Shown one piece after another: positions 10,473-21,654 of a stretch of DNA of 64,000 nucleotides; the first letter of the stretch is position 1; each line of letters opens with the position of its first letter. The stretch is taken from the NCBI GenBank assembly GCA_905221605.1, contig CAJNDS010002596.1, positions 15,001-79,000 of the forward strand, in the 5' to 3' direction. The stretch is from Symbiodinium natans. Its lineage: Eukaryota; Sar; Dinophyceae; Suessiales; Symbiodiniaceae. A program made the translations under genes and the position numbers. A model generated the notes under the pieces. That model did no database searches, was not told the origin of the DNA, and saw only the letters and a program-made list of their open reading frames with translations.

Positions 10473-11109
10473 AAAGGCCCATTCTTCGGTTTTTTGTAGA
10501 AACAAGGGTAAGGGACCACACCAAGGGCCCCATGGTTCCGACCTTACACAATGGGCCAGTGGAGCTCGAAACCCCAAAATCTCCAACTGGCCCTTATAAA
10601 AGCGGTTCTGGGGTCCAACTGCCTCGAAATTTCCTAAACCCTTAACCCCCTAAACCCCTAAACCCTGAGTTAAGGCAGCTGTGTAGGGTATTAGGGTATA
10701 GAAGAGGACTCTTGAGCCTGGGCGCCATGTGAACGCGACAGCATTCGGATTTACAGGGTTTTATGGCAGTTTCAGGGTTTGTTGGGTCTTTGGGCTTGTA
10801 AGTTTAGGGTTTAGGGTTTACGGTCTAGGCGCGCTTCCTTTGCAGAAGGTCTTGGGGGACCGCAGCCCGACACCCGATACACTGCAAAGGCATGGCCCCC
10901 AACTCCAGCTTGATTATGAGCCCCAAACATGCAACACCAAACCCCCTAAACCCTAAACCCTGAACCCTAAACCCTAAACCCTACAACCCTACAACCCTCA
11001 ACCCTCAACCCTAAACCCGAACGCTTGAGCACTAAACTGCCACGACAGGTCGCATCTACTTCAATCCAGCTTTGTGCATCACATCTTTGAAGGCCTGAGG
11101 CCACGATCT

Positions 11110-11275
11110 GAGGTTTAGGGTGTAGGGTTTAGGGTTTAGGGTTTAGGGTTTAGGGTTTAGGGCTTAGGGCTTAGGGTTTAGTTGGGGTTTGGGGTTTAGG
11201 GTATATTGGGTTTAGGGTTTAGGGGATCTTGGGTTTACGGTATATTGGGTTTAGGGTGTAGGGGTTTAGGGCTTA
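11110..11275. repeat. TTTAGGG tract decaying into variants
   Basis: A regular array at 11115-11190 grades into TTTGGGG, GGGTATATTGGG and related variants. The last part repeats a GGGTTTAGGG...TATATTGGG unit three times. Confidence 0.85.
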
Positions 11276-11685
11276 GGGAATATTGGGTGTAGGGGTGAAT
11301 TTATGGGCTTTAGGAGGAAGCTGGGCAAGAGGTCCAGCTCATATGCTATATCACAAGTGTTAAGCTCAAAACCCCAAGTCCCAAACCCACAAAGGCCAAA
11401 AGCCTCAACCCATCGTCAATGCCATCGACACCTCAGGGCGACCCCCCCCCCCCCCTATTCTTTGATCCCTGTTAAGGGCTGTTAGTATGGGGGAACATCC
11501 CAGGATATTGCCATAGGGTTTAGGGTTTAGGGTTATAGGGCAGTTCTCAAATTGAGGGTACCGTTTTCCGAAACAAGGGAGCTACTTTGGAAACCTACCC
11601 ACATAAGGAACAGAGCTTCCATCCCCACTCCTTTCAGGGACACTTTGCGATTCTAGGGGTTTAGCGTTTAGGGTTTATAAACCTA

Positions 11686-11800
11686 TACTTAGCTTTGGAG
11701 TAGACCCTGGAAAAAAGTATATACTTTTTAGGTAATAAGTATCTATAATAGGAACCCAGAACCAAAAAAAGTATTAAAGTATAGTACTCCAAGACCCAGT
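11686..11800. mobile_element. MITE family A copy 2
   Basis: TTTGGAGTAGACCCTGG at the left, TAGTACTCCAAGACCCAG at the right: short inverted GGAGTA ends. The AAAAGTATATACTTTTTAGG core is shared with the copies at 16.7, 32.9 and 47.1 kb. Confidence 0.75.
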
Positions 11801-11852
11801 ATAGAGTTTAGGATTTAGGGTTTAGGGTTATTGGGTGGTCCCCCTGCCTCGC

Positions 11853-11916
11853 CCTGGTTGAAGGTCGCGAAGTTCGTGACCTTCTCCAGCATTTCGGAGA
11901 TTTGGTTGAAGGTGTC
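11853..11916 (-). CDS. Exon candidate (DTFNQISEMLEKV...)
   Basis: Minus strand, possible acceptor GCCAAG|GAC and possible GC donor CCAGG|GCGAGG. The frame reads DTFNQISEMLEKVTNFATFN, an amphipathic helical peptide. It lies on the same strand as the exon candidates at 12.6, 13.9 and 16.1 kb and may belong with them. Function unknown. Confidence 0.35.
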
Positions 11917-12484
11917 CTTGGCATCTACCCTAAACCTTAAACCCTAAACCCTAACCCTAAACCCTAGACCCGAAACCCGACACCGCACTCAGGGTTTTAG
12001 GTGGCCCTCCCCATAGAACCCCTGGCCCGCGGGCCCCCCCCCCCCCCCCCCCCCCCCGCCCCCTACAGTCCTAAAGCCTAAACCCTAAACCCTCAACCCT
12101 AAACCCTCAACGCCCAATACAGAAAACAATCCCAGAAGGGCTGAACTCTCCCGAGTCGAAGCCAAACTGCAGCATAGGTGCCCCACCGTCCGCGCGCGGT
12201 ACGGGAAAAGGGCGTAGGGTTGAGGGCTGAGAGTGTCCCCGCTGCGAGAAACCCAACACACACAACGAGACGAGAAATCTAGAAATCCCATGCCGCTACC
12301 CCGAAATCAGGCACAAAACACGACACCCTAAACCCTGAGCCCTAAACCAAGCAAGATGAAGGTCCAGGGCTTCAAGAATCTGCTACTCGGGTGGTGGGTA
12401 AACCCTGTACCCTAAACCCCAAACTCTCAACCCTCAACCATACACCCTTCCCTTCCTAAACAATATATATATATATATGCTTGA

Positions 12485-12556
12485 TAGCCCAGGAACCATC
12501 TTATAGTAAGGGCACCCTTTTTTGGGTTGGTTAATTTCATAAGGGAAGCCAAAAAA
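12485..12556. mobile_element. MITE family P copy truncated by a telomere-type tract
   Basis: The family start (GCCCAG, then AAGGGCACCCTTTTTTGGG and TTTCATAAGGGAAGCC) is present, but the other end is missing; sequence passes directly into TTTAGGG repeats at about 12557. Confidence 0.5.
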
Positions 12557-12633
12557 AGGGTTTAGGGTTTAGGGTTTACAGTTAGGGTTTCGGGTTTAGG
12601 GTTTAGGGTTTAGGGTTTAGGGTTTAGGGCTAC

Positions 12634-12723
12634 CAAGTATGTGTGCCAGGCTGCGAAGAATTTGGACCACATCTCTGCCAGGATGACTCCCAGAACTAAG
12701 ACCACCACGGCGCCGAGGTAGAT
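12634..12723 (-). CDS. Exon candidate encoding a membrane segment, 30 codons
   Basis: Minus-strand acceptor CCCTAAACCCAG|ATC and donor TACTTG|GTAGCCC bound exactly 90 nt in phase 0. The peptide IYLGAVVVLVLGVILAEMW followed by SKFFAAWHTYL is a typical membrane helix with a Trp/Phe-rich interface. Both splice borders are made partly of the flanking CCCTAAACCC sequence. The antisense frame is also open for 29 codons, which lowers confidence. Confidence 0.42.
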
Positions 12724-13920
12724 CTGGGTTTAGGGTTTAGGGTAGGGTTTAGGGTTTAGCGTTTAGGGTTTAGGGTTTAGGGTTTAGGTTGCTGCTCACA
12801 GCTTGGTGTTTGGATCTGCTTTCTGTTTTTAAGTTGCTGCTGGGGGGCGTTGAGTGAGGGTTCTAGTTTCTAGAGTTTACGAGCGAATTGGGCCCGCTCA
12901 ACTATCGCACGGTTTAGGGTTTTGGGTTTTGGGTTTCTTACTGCGGGCCCCTATGTTGGGCACTACCAAGAGAGTCAACATGGCTGCCTAAAACTATCCA
13001 CGAACAGCCTCAACAGCAATTCCCCCAAAACCCAACCCTAAACCCAAACCCTAAACCCTAGACCCTAGACCCTAAACCCTAAACACTAATTACCCCAAAA
13101 CCCCCAGGCCCCACCTTCGATGGGATGGGTTTAGGGTTGACGGTTTAAGTAAGAGTATAGGGGGGTACCCCCTTAAAGCTTCACTACGTGCCACCCCGCG
13201 ACCCGGGGTTTAGGTACAAGCCTCTAAACCCTAAACCCTAAACCCTAAACCCTAAACCCCACTTATAAGTACCCTTAAACCCTAAGCCGTACTTGCCAGT
13301 GGGGAACCTCCAAGTAGTGTTTAGGGTTGAGGGCCTTTAAAGGGTTCTGATGCATGGGCCCTTAGTTTGTACAGGGTATGTAAGGGTCTCAAACCCTTAA
13401 CCCTAAACCCTAAACTCCCAAACCCTAAACCCTCAACTCAGGGCGCATATCCCAGGGACCATGCCCTAAACCCTAAGCCCGAAACCCTAACCCCTAAGAT
13501 CGGAGTTTTGGGATAAGGTTAGGGTTTAGGACCTTTGAGCCCCCTGAGCCTGCAAGCCCACAACCGAAGCCACAGGCCGGGTGCGCAGGGTCTAGGGTTT
13601 AGGGTTTAGGGTTTAGGGTTTAGGGCTTCGGGAATCTCTGGGAGTGTGATTACATAATGGGACTGCTTTGGTGCCCGAACATGGAAGAGAGCAGGATACC
13701 ATCAATAACCTATCATTTTGCCATTTGAGCGAGTAGCCGCATCTGCTTTCTACGAAGGCAAGATCCTCTGATAAACCTTCTTAAGCTCAAGAAGGCAACA
13801 TGCAGCATATCGCGTGTATGGCAAGGGCCTACCCCCAAACCCCAAACCCTAAACCCTAGAACCCTAAACCCTAAACCCTAGACCCTAAACCCCCTAAACC
13901 CTATCTCTCGAGCTGCTTGC

Positions 13921-14015
13921 GACGAAGGCTCGTAGCACGTCAACTCCTTCAGGAAGGGCTGGATGATGTTCTGCGACCAGAGGAAGGCGAAGCCAAGGGC
14001 GGCCAGAAGTAGCAC
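13921..14015 (-). CDS. Exon candidate with a membrane segment
   Basis: Minus-strand acceptor AGCACACAG|GTG and GC donor CGTC|GCAAGC bound 95 nt reading VLLLAALGFAFLWSQNIIQP and then FLKELTCYEPS. A (TTTAGGG)10 array lies immediately upstream and CCCTAAA sequence downstream, the arrangement seen at the firm exons. Possible partner of the 12634-12723 exon. Not recognised. Confidence 0.4.
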
Positions 14016-14026
14016 CTGTGTGCTTT

Positions 14027-14101
14027 GGGTTTAGGGTTTAGGGTTTAGGGTTTAGGGTTTAGGGTTTAGGGTTTAGGGTTTAGGGTTTAGGGTTTAGGGT
14101 T
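14027..14101. repeat. (TTTAGGG)10 array
   Basis: Ten near-perfect heptamers; CCCTAAA in the sense direction of the minus-strand exon candidate just to the left. Confidence 0.97.
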
Positions 14102-15811
14102 CACCGGTGTGCGTCGGGTGTCGGGCCTAGGGCTCATGCCGAAGTCAAAACGGTTTAGGGTTTAGGGTTTAGGGTTTAGGGTTTAAGGTTTGCAGACCCT
14201 AAACCCTCCTTCTCGCGCAACTTCTTCCTGTGTTTGGATACCACATGAGTGTTTTGATCTGAGTTATAGGCCATAAGCTATACTAGACATTTCTGCGAGA
14301 ACGGAGACACCTCTGCACTAAACCCTAAACCCTCATCCCCGGCAACTGAGGATGGGCGCGAAGCTGACCTTCTTCGCTGAGGCGTAGCTGAGACCACAGC
14401 AGATGTTCTCCGACATGTACCTGAAGCTTTGAATGCTACAGAATGGGGTTAGGGTTTAGGGTTTGGGGTTTAGGGCTAAACCATTCAGCGCTCTACATCC
14501 TCAACCTTGTAGACCCCAAAGCCTAACCCTGAACCTCACAATGAAACAAGGCCTTCTTTGATAGGGTCTTTCGTTCCCACGTATAATACAAGGCCTTGGG
14601 AGCCTGGAATTCGTGTCAGCATGCGTAAACCGTACATGGTCAGTTCTCTGGGTTGTGGTCCAGGTTTGGGTATCCTATATAGAAGGACCATATACGCAAA
14701 CGGGACCTACACTTCAGCGAGCCTGCCGCGCATCAAGCTAGGGTTCGGGCATGTACAAGCCCTGCACAGGGAGGGCATATCAAGCCCCCACAAAGCAGGT
14801 TGTTAGCCAGGGCAAAGAGAACGTGCTTCACCGACGCCCCACAACCACCCCCTCCGCCCAAGTCTTTTGCAGGCGTTGTAGCCCCTAAACTCCCTAAACC
14901 CTAAGCCCTAAACCCTAAACCTACACTCAAGACCCCAACTTTACAAAACCACCTTCGAACCCTAAGCCCGAACCTCTCAACCACCTGCTTCCATCCATTG
15001 ACATTCCCCACCTCAGAGCAACCAATCCCGCACTCAACTTGCTCCGAACACATACAAGATCCCTGACTGCAGGCTGACTGAGATTAACCTGCGGACCAAT
15101 GCTGCAGTGCAGGGTTTGGTGTTTAAGGTTTACAGGGCCTCAATCAACTTGCGTTTCTACCGTCTGGTGCAAGCAAGGCGCTCCCGAAAGTCGCCAAGGT
15201 CCTTGGAAGAGCACTGTACCCAGAAACCCCAAGACCCGTTAACTCAGGAAGAATCGTTATATCATACACAGTCTCAAGGAATTTCAACTTACGGAGTACT
15301 TAGTGATGACTCCATGAACGACGGTGTTGGAGCCTCTGGGTGCTGCTCAAGCCCAAACCCGAAAACGCAAGGCGTTGGAATTCAGCGTTCTCAAACTGGG
15401 CTGCTGCTAGCGAAAATGCCGACATATATGTATATATATATATGTATATATTTACTTATTTATCTACTTCTTTATTTAAATACTTACGGAGGGTTAGAAG
15501 TAGGGGCAACTACAGCAGAATTGCTTGTTGCCCTCACCCCATAAACCCAAAACCCTAAACCCTAAACCCCAAGTACCCCTGAACCGCCAGGTTCGCAATG
15601 AAACGGGCCTGCCTAAAGTGGCCGGTGACGACATTTTGGGATTCTGCCGATGGACACTCACTTGAAGGTGCCAGTGCTGTTAAACCCCTAAACCCTAAAC
15701 CCTAAACCCTAAACCCTAAACCCTAAACCCTAAACCCGGGTTTCGGGTTTAGGGTAAAAGGCTTTGAGATGCTTCTGAAACTTAGGTGATGAGGATTCAG
15801 AGAATACAAGT

Positions 15812-15943
15812 TACTTGGAGATTCATGGGCACTTCAAACCCCAACTATACGTCTACTTCTAACCTGCTTAGAGGACTTAGGGGACTTAGGGGCCGTAGAA
15901 GAAAGTGATAATTGGGGTTATAAGTACCCTGAACCTCCAAGTA
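15812..15943. mobile_element. MITE family L copy
   Basis: TACTTGGAGATTCATGGGCA at the left and AAGTACCCTGAACCTCCAAG at the right, inverted. The middle has a duplicated GACTTAGGG motif. Confidence 0.55.
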
Positions 15944-16049
15944 GGCTTTTCCTTTGCATGCTGCGGCTTCGCTGATACGCGGGGATTCTGCTTGCCAGGT
16001 TCTAGGGTCTCGTTGGGTTAGGGTCGTTAAAGGGTGTAGGGTCTAGGGC

Positions 16050-16282
16050 TCAGAATGAATGCCCTGCGCAACCTGGGATGACATGCAACCACTCGGTGTA
16101 TATTATCCCGTACCTCCGAGCTTGTGCTTTCAATAGAGATTGATCAGCTCCTGGGGTGGGGGCGAACGTTTCCAGGCGAGCGTCAATATCGCCATCGCCA
16201 TCTCTGTCGTAAGTCCGTGCACCTCCTCGGAAAAAGTAGACGGCGTGGTAGGTCACGTAGAGCGCGAAAGCGGCGAAGCATC
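16050..16282 (-). CDS. Exon candidate: membrane segment plus calcium-loop-like motif
   Basis: After a minus-strand acceptor CACCTAG|GA, an open frame runs to TGA at 16050. It has a hydrophobic stretch (GCFAAFALYVTYHAVYFF) and then YDRDGDGDIDARLE, which has the D-x-D-x-D-G-x-I pattern of an EF-hand loop. The Glu expected at position 12 falls at 13, so it may be a diverged loop. It could be the last exon of a membrane protein, perhaps with the candidates at 13.9 and 12.7 kb if their order is read differently. Weakly resolved borders. Confidence 0.42.
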
Positions 16283-16718
16283 CTAGGTGCAGTGTAGGGT
16301 ATGGGTTGAAGGGAATCGTGTGAGATCGTATCAGCTTCGTTGCATGTGTCAAGCCCATGCCGGATTTTGGGTATAGGGCTTCAGGGATTACCCCCAAACC
16401 CTAAACCCTAAACCCTAAACCCTAAACCCTAAACCCTAAACCCTAAAATCCAAGCCTCAAAGGTCTATAACAACCCCTCACCGACTGCTTCCCCAAGCGT
16501 GCGCTCCTGCAGCTCTCTACAACAAAGGTCCCAATCTGGACTGACTGTTCAAGGCCTAGGGTTTAGGGTTTAGGGTTTAGGGATTAGGGTTTTTGTTTAC
16601 AGGGTTCAGGGTTTAGACTCAACAGTGGAGTTCGGGAGCTCAATTCCGAGAGCTGGGGTGTCCTGACGTGAAGCATCGACCCCTAAGCCCGAAACCCGCA
16701 AGCCTAAACTCTGAACCC

Positions 16719-16826
16719 TACCTCTGGAGTAGACCCAGAAAAAAAGTATACACTTTTTAGGTATAAGTAGCTATAATGGGAACCCAAAACCAAAAAAAGT
16801 ATTAAAGTACAGTACTCCAAAGCCCA
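16719..16826. mobile_element. MITE family A copy 3
   Basis: Begins CTCTGGAGTAGACCCAG, ends AGTACTCCAAAGCCCAG. Nearly identical to the copies at 32.9 and 47.1 kb over its whole length, so it is a relatively recent insertion. Confidence 0.8.
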
Positions 16827-17224
16827 GGAACCTTTCATCCAATCCAAACATTCCTGTGTCCAAAGGAAGAGGCTGCGCCGGGTTCTGTCATGAGCTCAAA
16901 CAGATTCACTCTGAACCCTGGCCACCCTCATTCCCCCCCCCCCCCCCCAGGCACAGAATTTCAGACGCACCCATGATGCCCATCATCTTGTGTGTTCATG
17001 CAACGATGTGAACGACCGTCATCACAACCATCCTACGAGTACTAGTACTAGGGCTGCTTGTAGCCCTAAACCCTAAACCCTAAACCCTAAACCCTAAACC
17101 CTAAACCCTAAACCCGTGTCGTAGTGGTGGTCGTGGTCGTGGCCGTAGGCGTAGTCGGCTCATGTTCACGGAAGAAGATTTCATGGGCCCAGCATGAGCC
17201 TTTAAGGAGCCTTAGTAAGGCAAT

Positions 17225-17415
17225 GTACCTCACCCCAACCCTAGACTTTGTACCCTAAACCCTAAACATTAAACCCTAAACCCTAATTTATAAACCCTAA
17301 ACCCTAAATTTTAAGCCCTAAACCCTAAACTTTCAACCCCAAATAAGCCCTAAACTGTACACCCTAAACCCAAATTTTGAACCCTAAGCCCTAAGCTTAA
17401 AACCCTAATCCCTAA
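17225..17415. repeat. Degenerate CCCTAAA tract with internal TTTATAAACCC variants
   Basis: About twenty diverged units with TTTATAA, TTTTAAG and TTTCAAC interruptions at regular spacing. TTTAGGG in the sense direction of the exon candidate at 17421-17504. Confidence 0.85.
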
Positions 17416-17420
17416 ACTCC

Positions 17421-17504
17421 TTATAGAGCTGCAGCCAAGGCTCCGCCAATGATGAGGAAGGTCTTCATTTTGGAGTGCTTTGCCGACCCTTTCTTCGCTG
17501 CGGC
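17421..17504 (-). CDS. Candidate C-terminal exon with a membrane anchor, 28 codons
   Basis: Minus-strand acceptor AACCTCAG|GCC starts a phase-0 frame AAAKKGSAKHSKMKTFLIIG, followed by GALAAAL and TAA at 17421-17423. A basic segment followed by a short hydrophobic tail suggests a tail-anchored or C-terminally anchored protein. A TTTAGGG array lies on the upstream side and a CCCTAAA tract on the downstream side. The parent gene was not identified. Confidence 0.43.
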   Translation of the reverse strand, partial: AAAKKGSAKHSKMKTFLIIGGALAAAL

Positions 17505-17734
17505 CTGAGGTTTAGGCCTGTTAAGGCCGCTTGAGGGTTTAGGGTTTAGGGTTTAGGGTTAGGGTTTTGGGTTTGGGGTTTAGGGGGTAGGGTTTAGGGT
17601 GGTGGAAAAAGATTGGATTGGTAGGGTGGAGGGTTTGGGAGAAGTGGAAGGAATGAAGTGGATACATACCTATATAGGTATCTATAACTATATTAAAGAT
17701 GCCCACCCGAGCATGCCCTTCTAACCGCTTATCT

Positions 17735-17862
17735 ACTTAAACTTACTTCTCCAATAACCAAGGGGAAAAAAGGTTAAACTTTATTATTCCTATTAAATAA
17801 GGGAACCCAAAAAGTTTAAAGTTCAGCTGTTGGAGAAGTAAGTAAAAAGCTACCCAAAACAT
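17735..17862. mobile_element. MITE-like element with TTACTTCTCCAA ends
   Basis: TTACTTCTCCAATAACCAAG on the left is inverted at the right as GTTGGAGAAGTAAGTAA. The AAGGTTAAACTTTATTATTCC core recurs near 36172-36208, where the element is truncated. Confidence 0.6.
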
Positions 17863-18860
17863 CATTGACTACTAACTGAATCTGAGCGATGGATGGATGG
17901 CTGGATGGATGGATGGGACTGGGCCCAAATTCTGAAGAGTCGTCAAAACCCTCAGACCTGAAGGGTTTAGGGTTTAGGGTTTAGGGTTTAGGGTTTAGGG
18001 TTTAGGGTTGTGGGTTTAGGGTTGTGGGGTTTTTAGGGTTTAGGGTAAAGGGTTTCGAGGGGTTGCGGCTTGGGGATTGCGGCTTAGGCTTTGCGTGGAG
18101 ATTCTGGGCTTGTGAGCAGGAAACTTGCGGCGGCTGCAACTGCGGCTAGGGATTCCCGTAGTGCAGGTGCCCATTCCGCCCCAACTTAAACTTTTTGCTG
18201 AGGGGTTCCGATAACTAGACCCAAGAGTATCCTAAATCCTAATCCCTAAACCCTGAGCGCAAGGATCAAAGCCAAGAGGTGAGACTTGCGAAATCTCACG
18301 ACCCCATCAACAAAAAATGGAACCAAACCTTAAACAGACGCGTTGAACCCGTTTAGGGAGTAGGCATTAGGGTTTAGGGTTTAAAGTAACCAAAACAAAA
18401 GCAGCGAGTGGCCGTGGAGTTGGTGGAGTTGGTGCTGGAGTTTGATGAGTTCGTTGTGGGCTCCATCGTGACCTCGGGAAGGGATCTAAGGGAACCCCTA
18501 AACGCTACACCCTAAACCCTAAACCCTAAACCCTAAACCCTAAACCCTAAACCTTGCACCATGGGGTTTCTAAAGGATCCCTGCTCCGTTAGGTGCCTTA
18601 CATCCCTCTGCATACCCTTTCGGGGCGTAGTTAGGGTTTAGGGTTTGGGGTTTAGGGTTTAGGGTTTAGGGTTTAGGGTTTAGGATTTAGGATTTAGGGT
18701 TTAGGGTTTAGGGTTTAGGGCCTAAGGGTTTAGGGTTTAGGGTTTGGGGTTTAGGGTTTCGGGTTTGCCCTCTAAGACCTGGAAGTGACTTCAACCCTAT
18801 ATAGGCCCTGAACCATCGAAGCTTCAACCCGCAAGCTCAGGGGACTTGATTTGAAGGATG

Positions 18861-18972
18861 GGGTTTGGGGTTTGGGGTTTGGGGTTTGGGGTTTGGGGTT
18901 TGGGGTTTGGGGTTTGGGGTTTGGGGTTTGGGGTTTGGGGTTTGGGGTTTGGGGTTTAGGGTTTAGGGTTTA
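18861..18972. repeat. Homogeneous (TTTGGGG)14 variant array
   Basis: About fourteen perfect TTTGGGG units pass into TTTAGGG at the right end. The same variant forms a seven-unit array at 36945-36998. Confidence 0.95.
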
Positions 18973-19129
18973 GTAGGGCCTGAGCCTGTAGGGTTTTCAG
19001 GTTCCGCGTAACACTTCGGTGCCTCGGGTTCTAGTTTTACCCCCAAACCCAAACCCTAGTATTGGAGCCTTCTTGGGGACTAATGTGGGACCTGCTTTAA
19101 TGTGGGGGCCCCCCCCCCCCCCCGAACAG

Positions 19130-19385
19130 TCGGGGCGTGGATTGGGTCCTGAATAAAGGGCTCCGGGGGTTTATATGATTTTAATAGGGAGGAGTTTAGA
19201 TATGTTTAAAAGGGGCAGCAATGCCCGGTTATCTTTTTTAAAGGCGCGCCACGTGGAATTTTCTTACGGCACCCGGACGGTTCGACTTTAAAGCGGACCC
19301 CTCAAACAGTGAGGGGGTCCTGAATAATTCCGCCAAATTGTCTTTAAAGCGACCCCCCCTAATAAAGCAGGTCCAACATCACTGT
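19130..19385. other. Unique low-repeat stretch with internal duplications
   Basis: Contains GGGTCCTGAATAA twice (about 19145 and 19317) and CTTTAAAGCG twice. No telomere-type repeat and no convincing frame. Possibly an old transposable element. Confidence 0.4.
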
Positions 19386-19472
19386 TTAACAGGCTTCGGC
19401 TTTCAGGTTTAGGGGAGAGAGCCGGATCATCTAGCCGATGCGGATAAAGATACTTCCAAACCCCCAAACCCT

Positions 19473-19625
19473 GAACTTTCTTGGCTTCATGTAGTTGACA
19501 TGTCTCGATTGGCGGGAACTTCTTTTAACACCCTCACCTCGCCTAGTATAGTGCGTGCACGGGCCTACCCCAAATTTTATTTGATCCAAACCCTGAACCA
19601 AAACAAACCGGATCATGAAGCCTAA
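19473..19625 (+). CDS. Open frame of 50 codons, candidate last exon
   Basis: Plus-strand frame reading ELSWLHVVDMSRLAGTSFNT and continuing to NQNKPDHEA, stopped by a TAA that is part of a CCCTAAA unit. The composition is protein-like, but no splice acceptor of good quality is seen and the minus strand is also open. Unrecognised. Confidence 0.28.
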   Translation, partial: ELSWLHVVDMSRLAGTSFNTLTSPSIVRARAYPKFYLIQTLNQNKPDHEA

Positions 19626-19629
19626 ACCC

Positions 19630-19733
19630 TAAATGTAACCTTAGTAAACATTTATATTTTTGCTGTGTCCTAGGAATCATAGTACCCAAAAACAAAAAAA
19701 ACATCCCCAAGTATTCCTACGAGATCTATGAAA
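19630..19733. mobile_element. Dispersed element family N, copy 1
   Basis: AATGTAACCTTAGTAAACAT, then GTCCTAGGAATCATAGTACC and CCAAGTATTCCTACGAGAT. Copies at 47983-48083 and 50960-51071, and partial ones near 39450 and 56235, share this core. Confidence 0.55.
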
Positions 19734-20492
19734 AGTTCACGGACCCGACTGGGGGCTCCCCAATTGCGCTCATCCAAGCAGCCCCCTAGGAGTGCACACT
19801 GGGTTAGGTTTTAGGGTTTAGGAGTTATCCATTTCATCACCACCCATTTTCCAGGTCTTAGTTCAGGGTTTGGGAGCTCAACCCTAAACCCTAAACCCTA
19901 AACCCTAAACCCTAAACCCTACGGCCCCAAGCGCAGAACAGAAAGGACGAAGCCCTCGGGGACAATCTTGATGCAGACCGTCCGCAAGGAGCAGCGAAGA
20001 CAGCAACGATGCAGTCAGAGGCTGATCGTCCACGCTGCTCTGGTTCGCGGCCGACCTGGGAGAGCCATGTGTTTCAAAATTAGGGTTTAGGGTTTAGGGT
20101 TTAGGGTTTTAAAGGCCGTTGCACGGTCCCTTAGGTAATTTGGACTTTCTAAAAAGGGTTCTGAAGTAGGGGCCCTGGGGTTGTATGGGGTATACAAGGG
20201 GTTGTTTATGGGTGAGGATCTGCAAAGCACTTCAACGCCAAGTTCCTATAAATAGACCGTATGCCCGAATCCCGAAAGCTTAAGCCCTAAATGCAAAACC
20301 CCATACATCACTTAACCCTAAATGGACCCAAAAGCCCGTAATCTGGAATCTGAGTCCTAAACCTTAATAAAACTACAACACTAAACCCAAAAAACCCAAA
20401 CCCCTAAAATCCTGAACCCGAAATCCTTCAGCCCCATAGGACCCCAAGTCCCCAACGTCCTACTCAAATAAGCCATCTAACCCCCTCGAGAC

Positions 20493-20606
20493 CCAAGAGT
20501 AGCCTGGGAATGAAAAATGGGTGCCCTTTTTGGTTGACATGGGCTGATAATGGACCCTAGACCCCTCAACAAAGGGAAGAAGGGCCTACTGGGTCCGAGC
20601 CCCTGA
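20493..20606. mobile_element. MITE family P copy
   Basis: GACCCAAGAGTAGCCTGGGA left; AAGGGCCTACTGGGTCCGAG right. The AAAATGGGTGCCCTTTTTGG motif is shared with 46500-46605. Confidence 0.5.
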
Positions 20607-21282
20607 CCCCAAACTCATCCCAAATCTTAAAGCTCCCACCCAGGGTTTAGGGTTTAGGGTTTAGGGTTTAGCCACTGTTCTGGGTCGGACAAAGGCGCAC
20701 GCGGCAGGAGATTTGGTGGCTTACCCTAGGCCCTCTTAAACCTCAAACCCCCCTAAGCCCCAAACCCGCTAAACCTTCATCCCTGAACGATTAAACGTTT
20801 AGGGGTTAGGGCTTACAGGTGGTAACTCTGCACAGGGCACTTGGAACCCTACTGGTAGGTACCCATGAAGCTACAAGTAACCTCACTGCGCATGAACCTT
20901 TGGGCCCTTAACCCTGCCTTAAGAAATACAAAGACTGGCTTTTGGTAGGCTCGTAGTGTGACACCCCTGACTTCTTTGGTAACTTACCAAGACGGTAAGT
21001 TTTGGGGATCTTACGTCAGGCAACCCTCAACCCTAAACCCCTAAAACCCGGCAAGACAAGGCCCCGGCAGCTTCGCCAGCAGAAGCTGTAGGCGATAATT
21101 CTCTTTCCTCCAACATTTTGGGTTTAGGGTTTAGGGTTCGGGGTTAGGGTTTAAAGGCTAACTTAATAACCTTTCTTCTTGCAGGGGCCTGAGCCTCGTG
21201 GCTTTACTTGCAGGTCACGGGTACGACTTATTTGGGAAATTAAAACCCCATATTCATAAGTACCCATGAACTTCAAGTAGGG

Positions 21283-21375
21283 GTCGAGATCGTCCCATTG
21301 CAGGAGACCCGCTCTGTCCAGCACGTGCATGAACTGCCCCAGGTGGCGGGAATGGAACTTCGCATCCGAGAGTAT
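21283..21375 (-). CDS. Exon candidate (LSDAKFHSRHLGQFMHVL...)
   Basis: Minus-strand frame with GC-rich third positions: LSDAKFHSRHLGQFMHVLDR followed by AGLLQWDDLDP. The island ends against MITE family L sequence on its left and a TTTAGGG tract on its right. Borders are not resolved and the family is unknown. Confidence 0.33.
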
Positions 21376-21654
21376 GTTTAGGGTTTAGGGTTTAGGGTTT
21401 TGGGTTTAGGGTTTAGGGTCCCCCCCCGTGCACGCCAAGGCTTCCATGCCGGCTGCCAAAGCCTTACCCAGCGATCCACCAATTCGAAAGATGAGTGAAA
21501 CTCGGTGGCAGGTTCTGGCTCATCTCTCAATGCATTTCCCGAGGCTCTGTGGGAACTTCTGGTTCTGGAACTTCAGGCTTTCGGATGTAGGCCCCTATAC
21601 AGATTTCAGGATATATAGGGTTAAGGATGAGGGTTTAGGGTTTATAGGGTCCAT

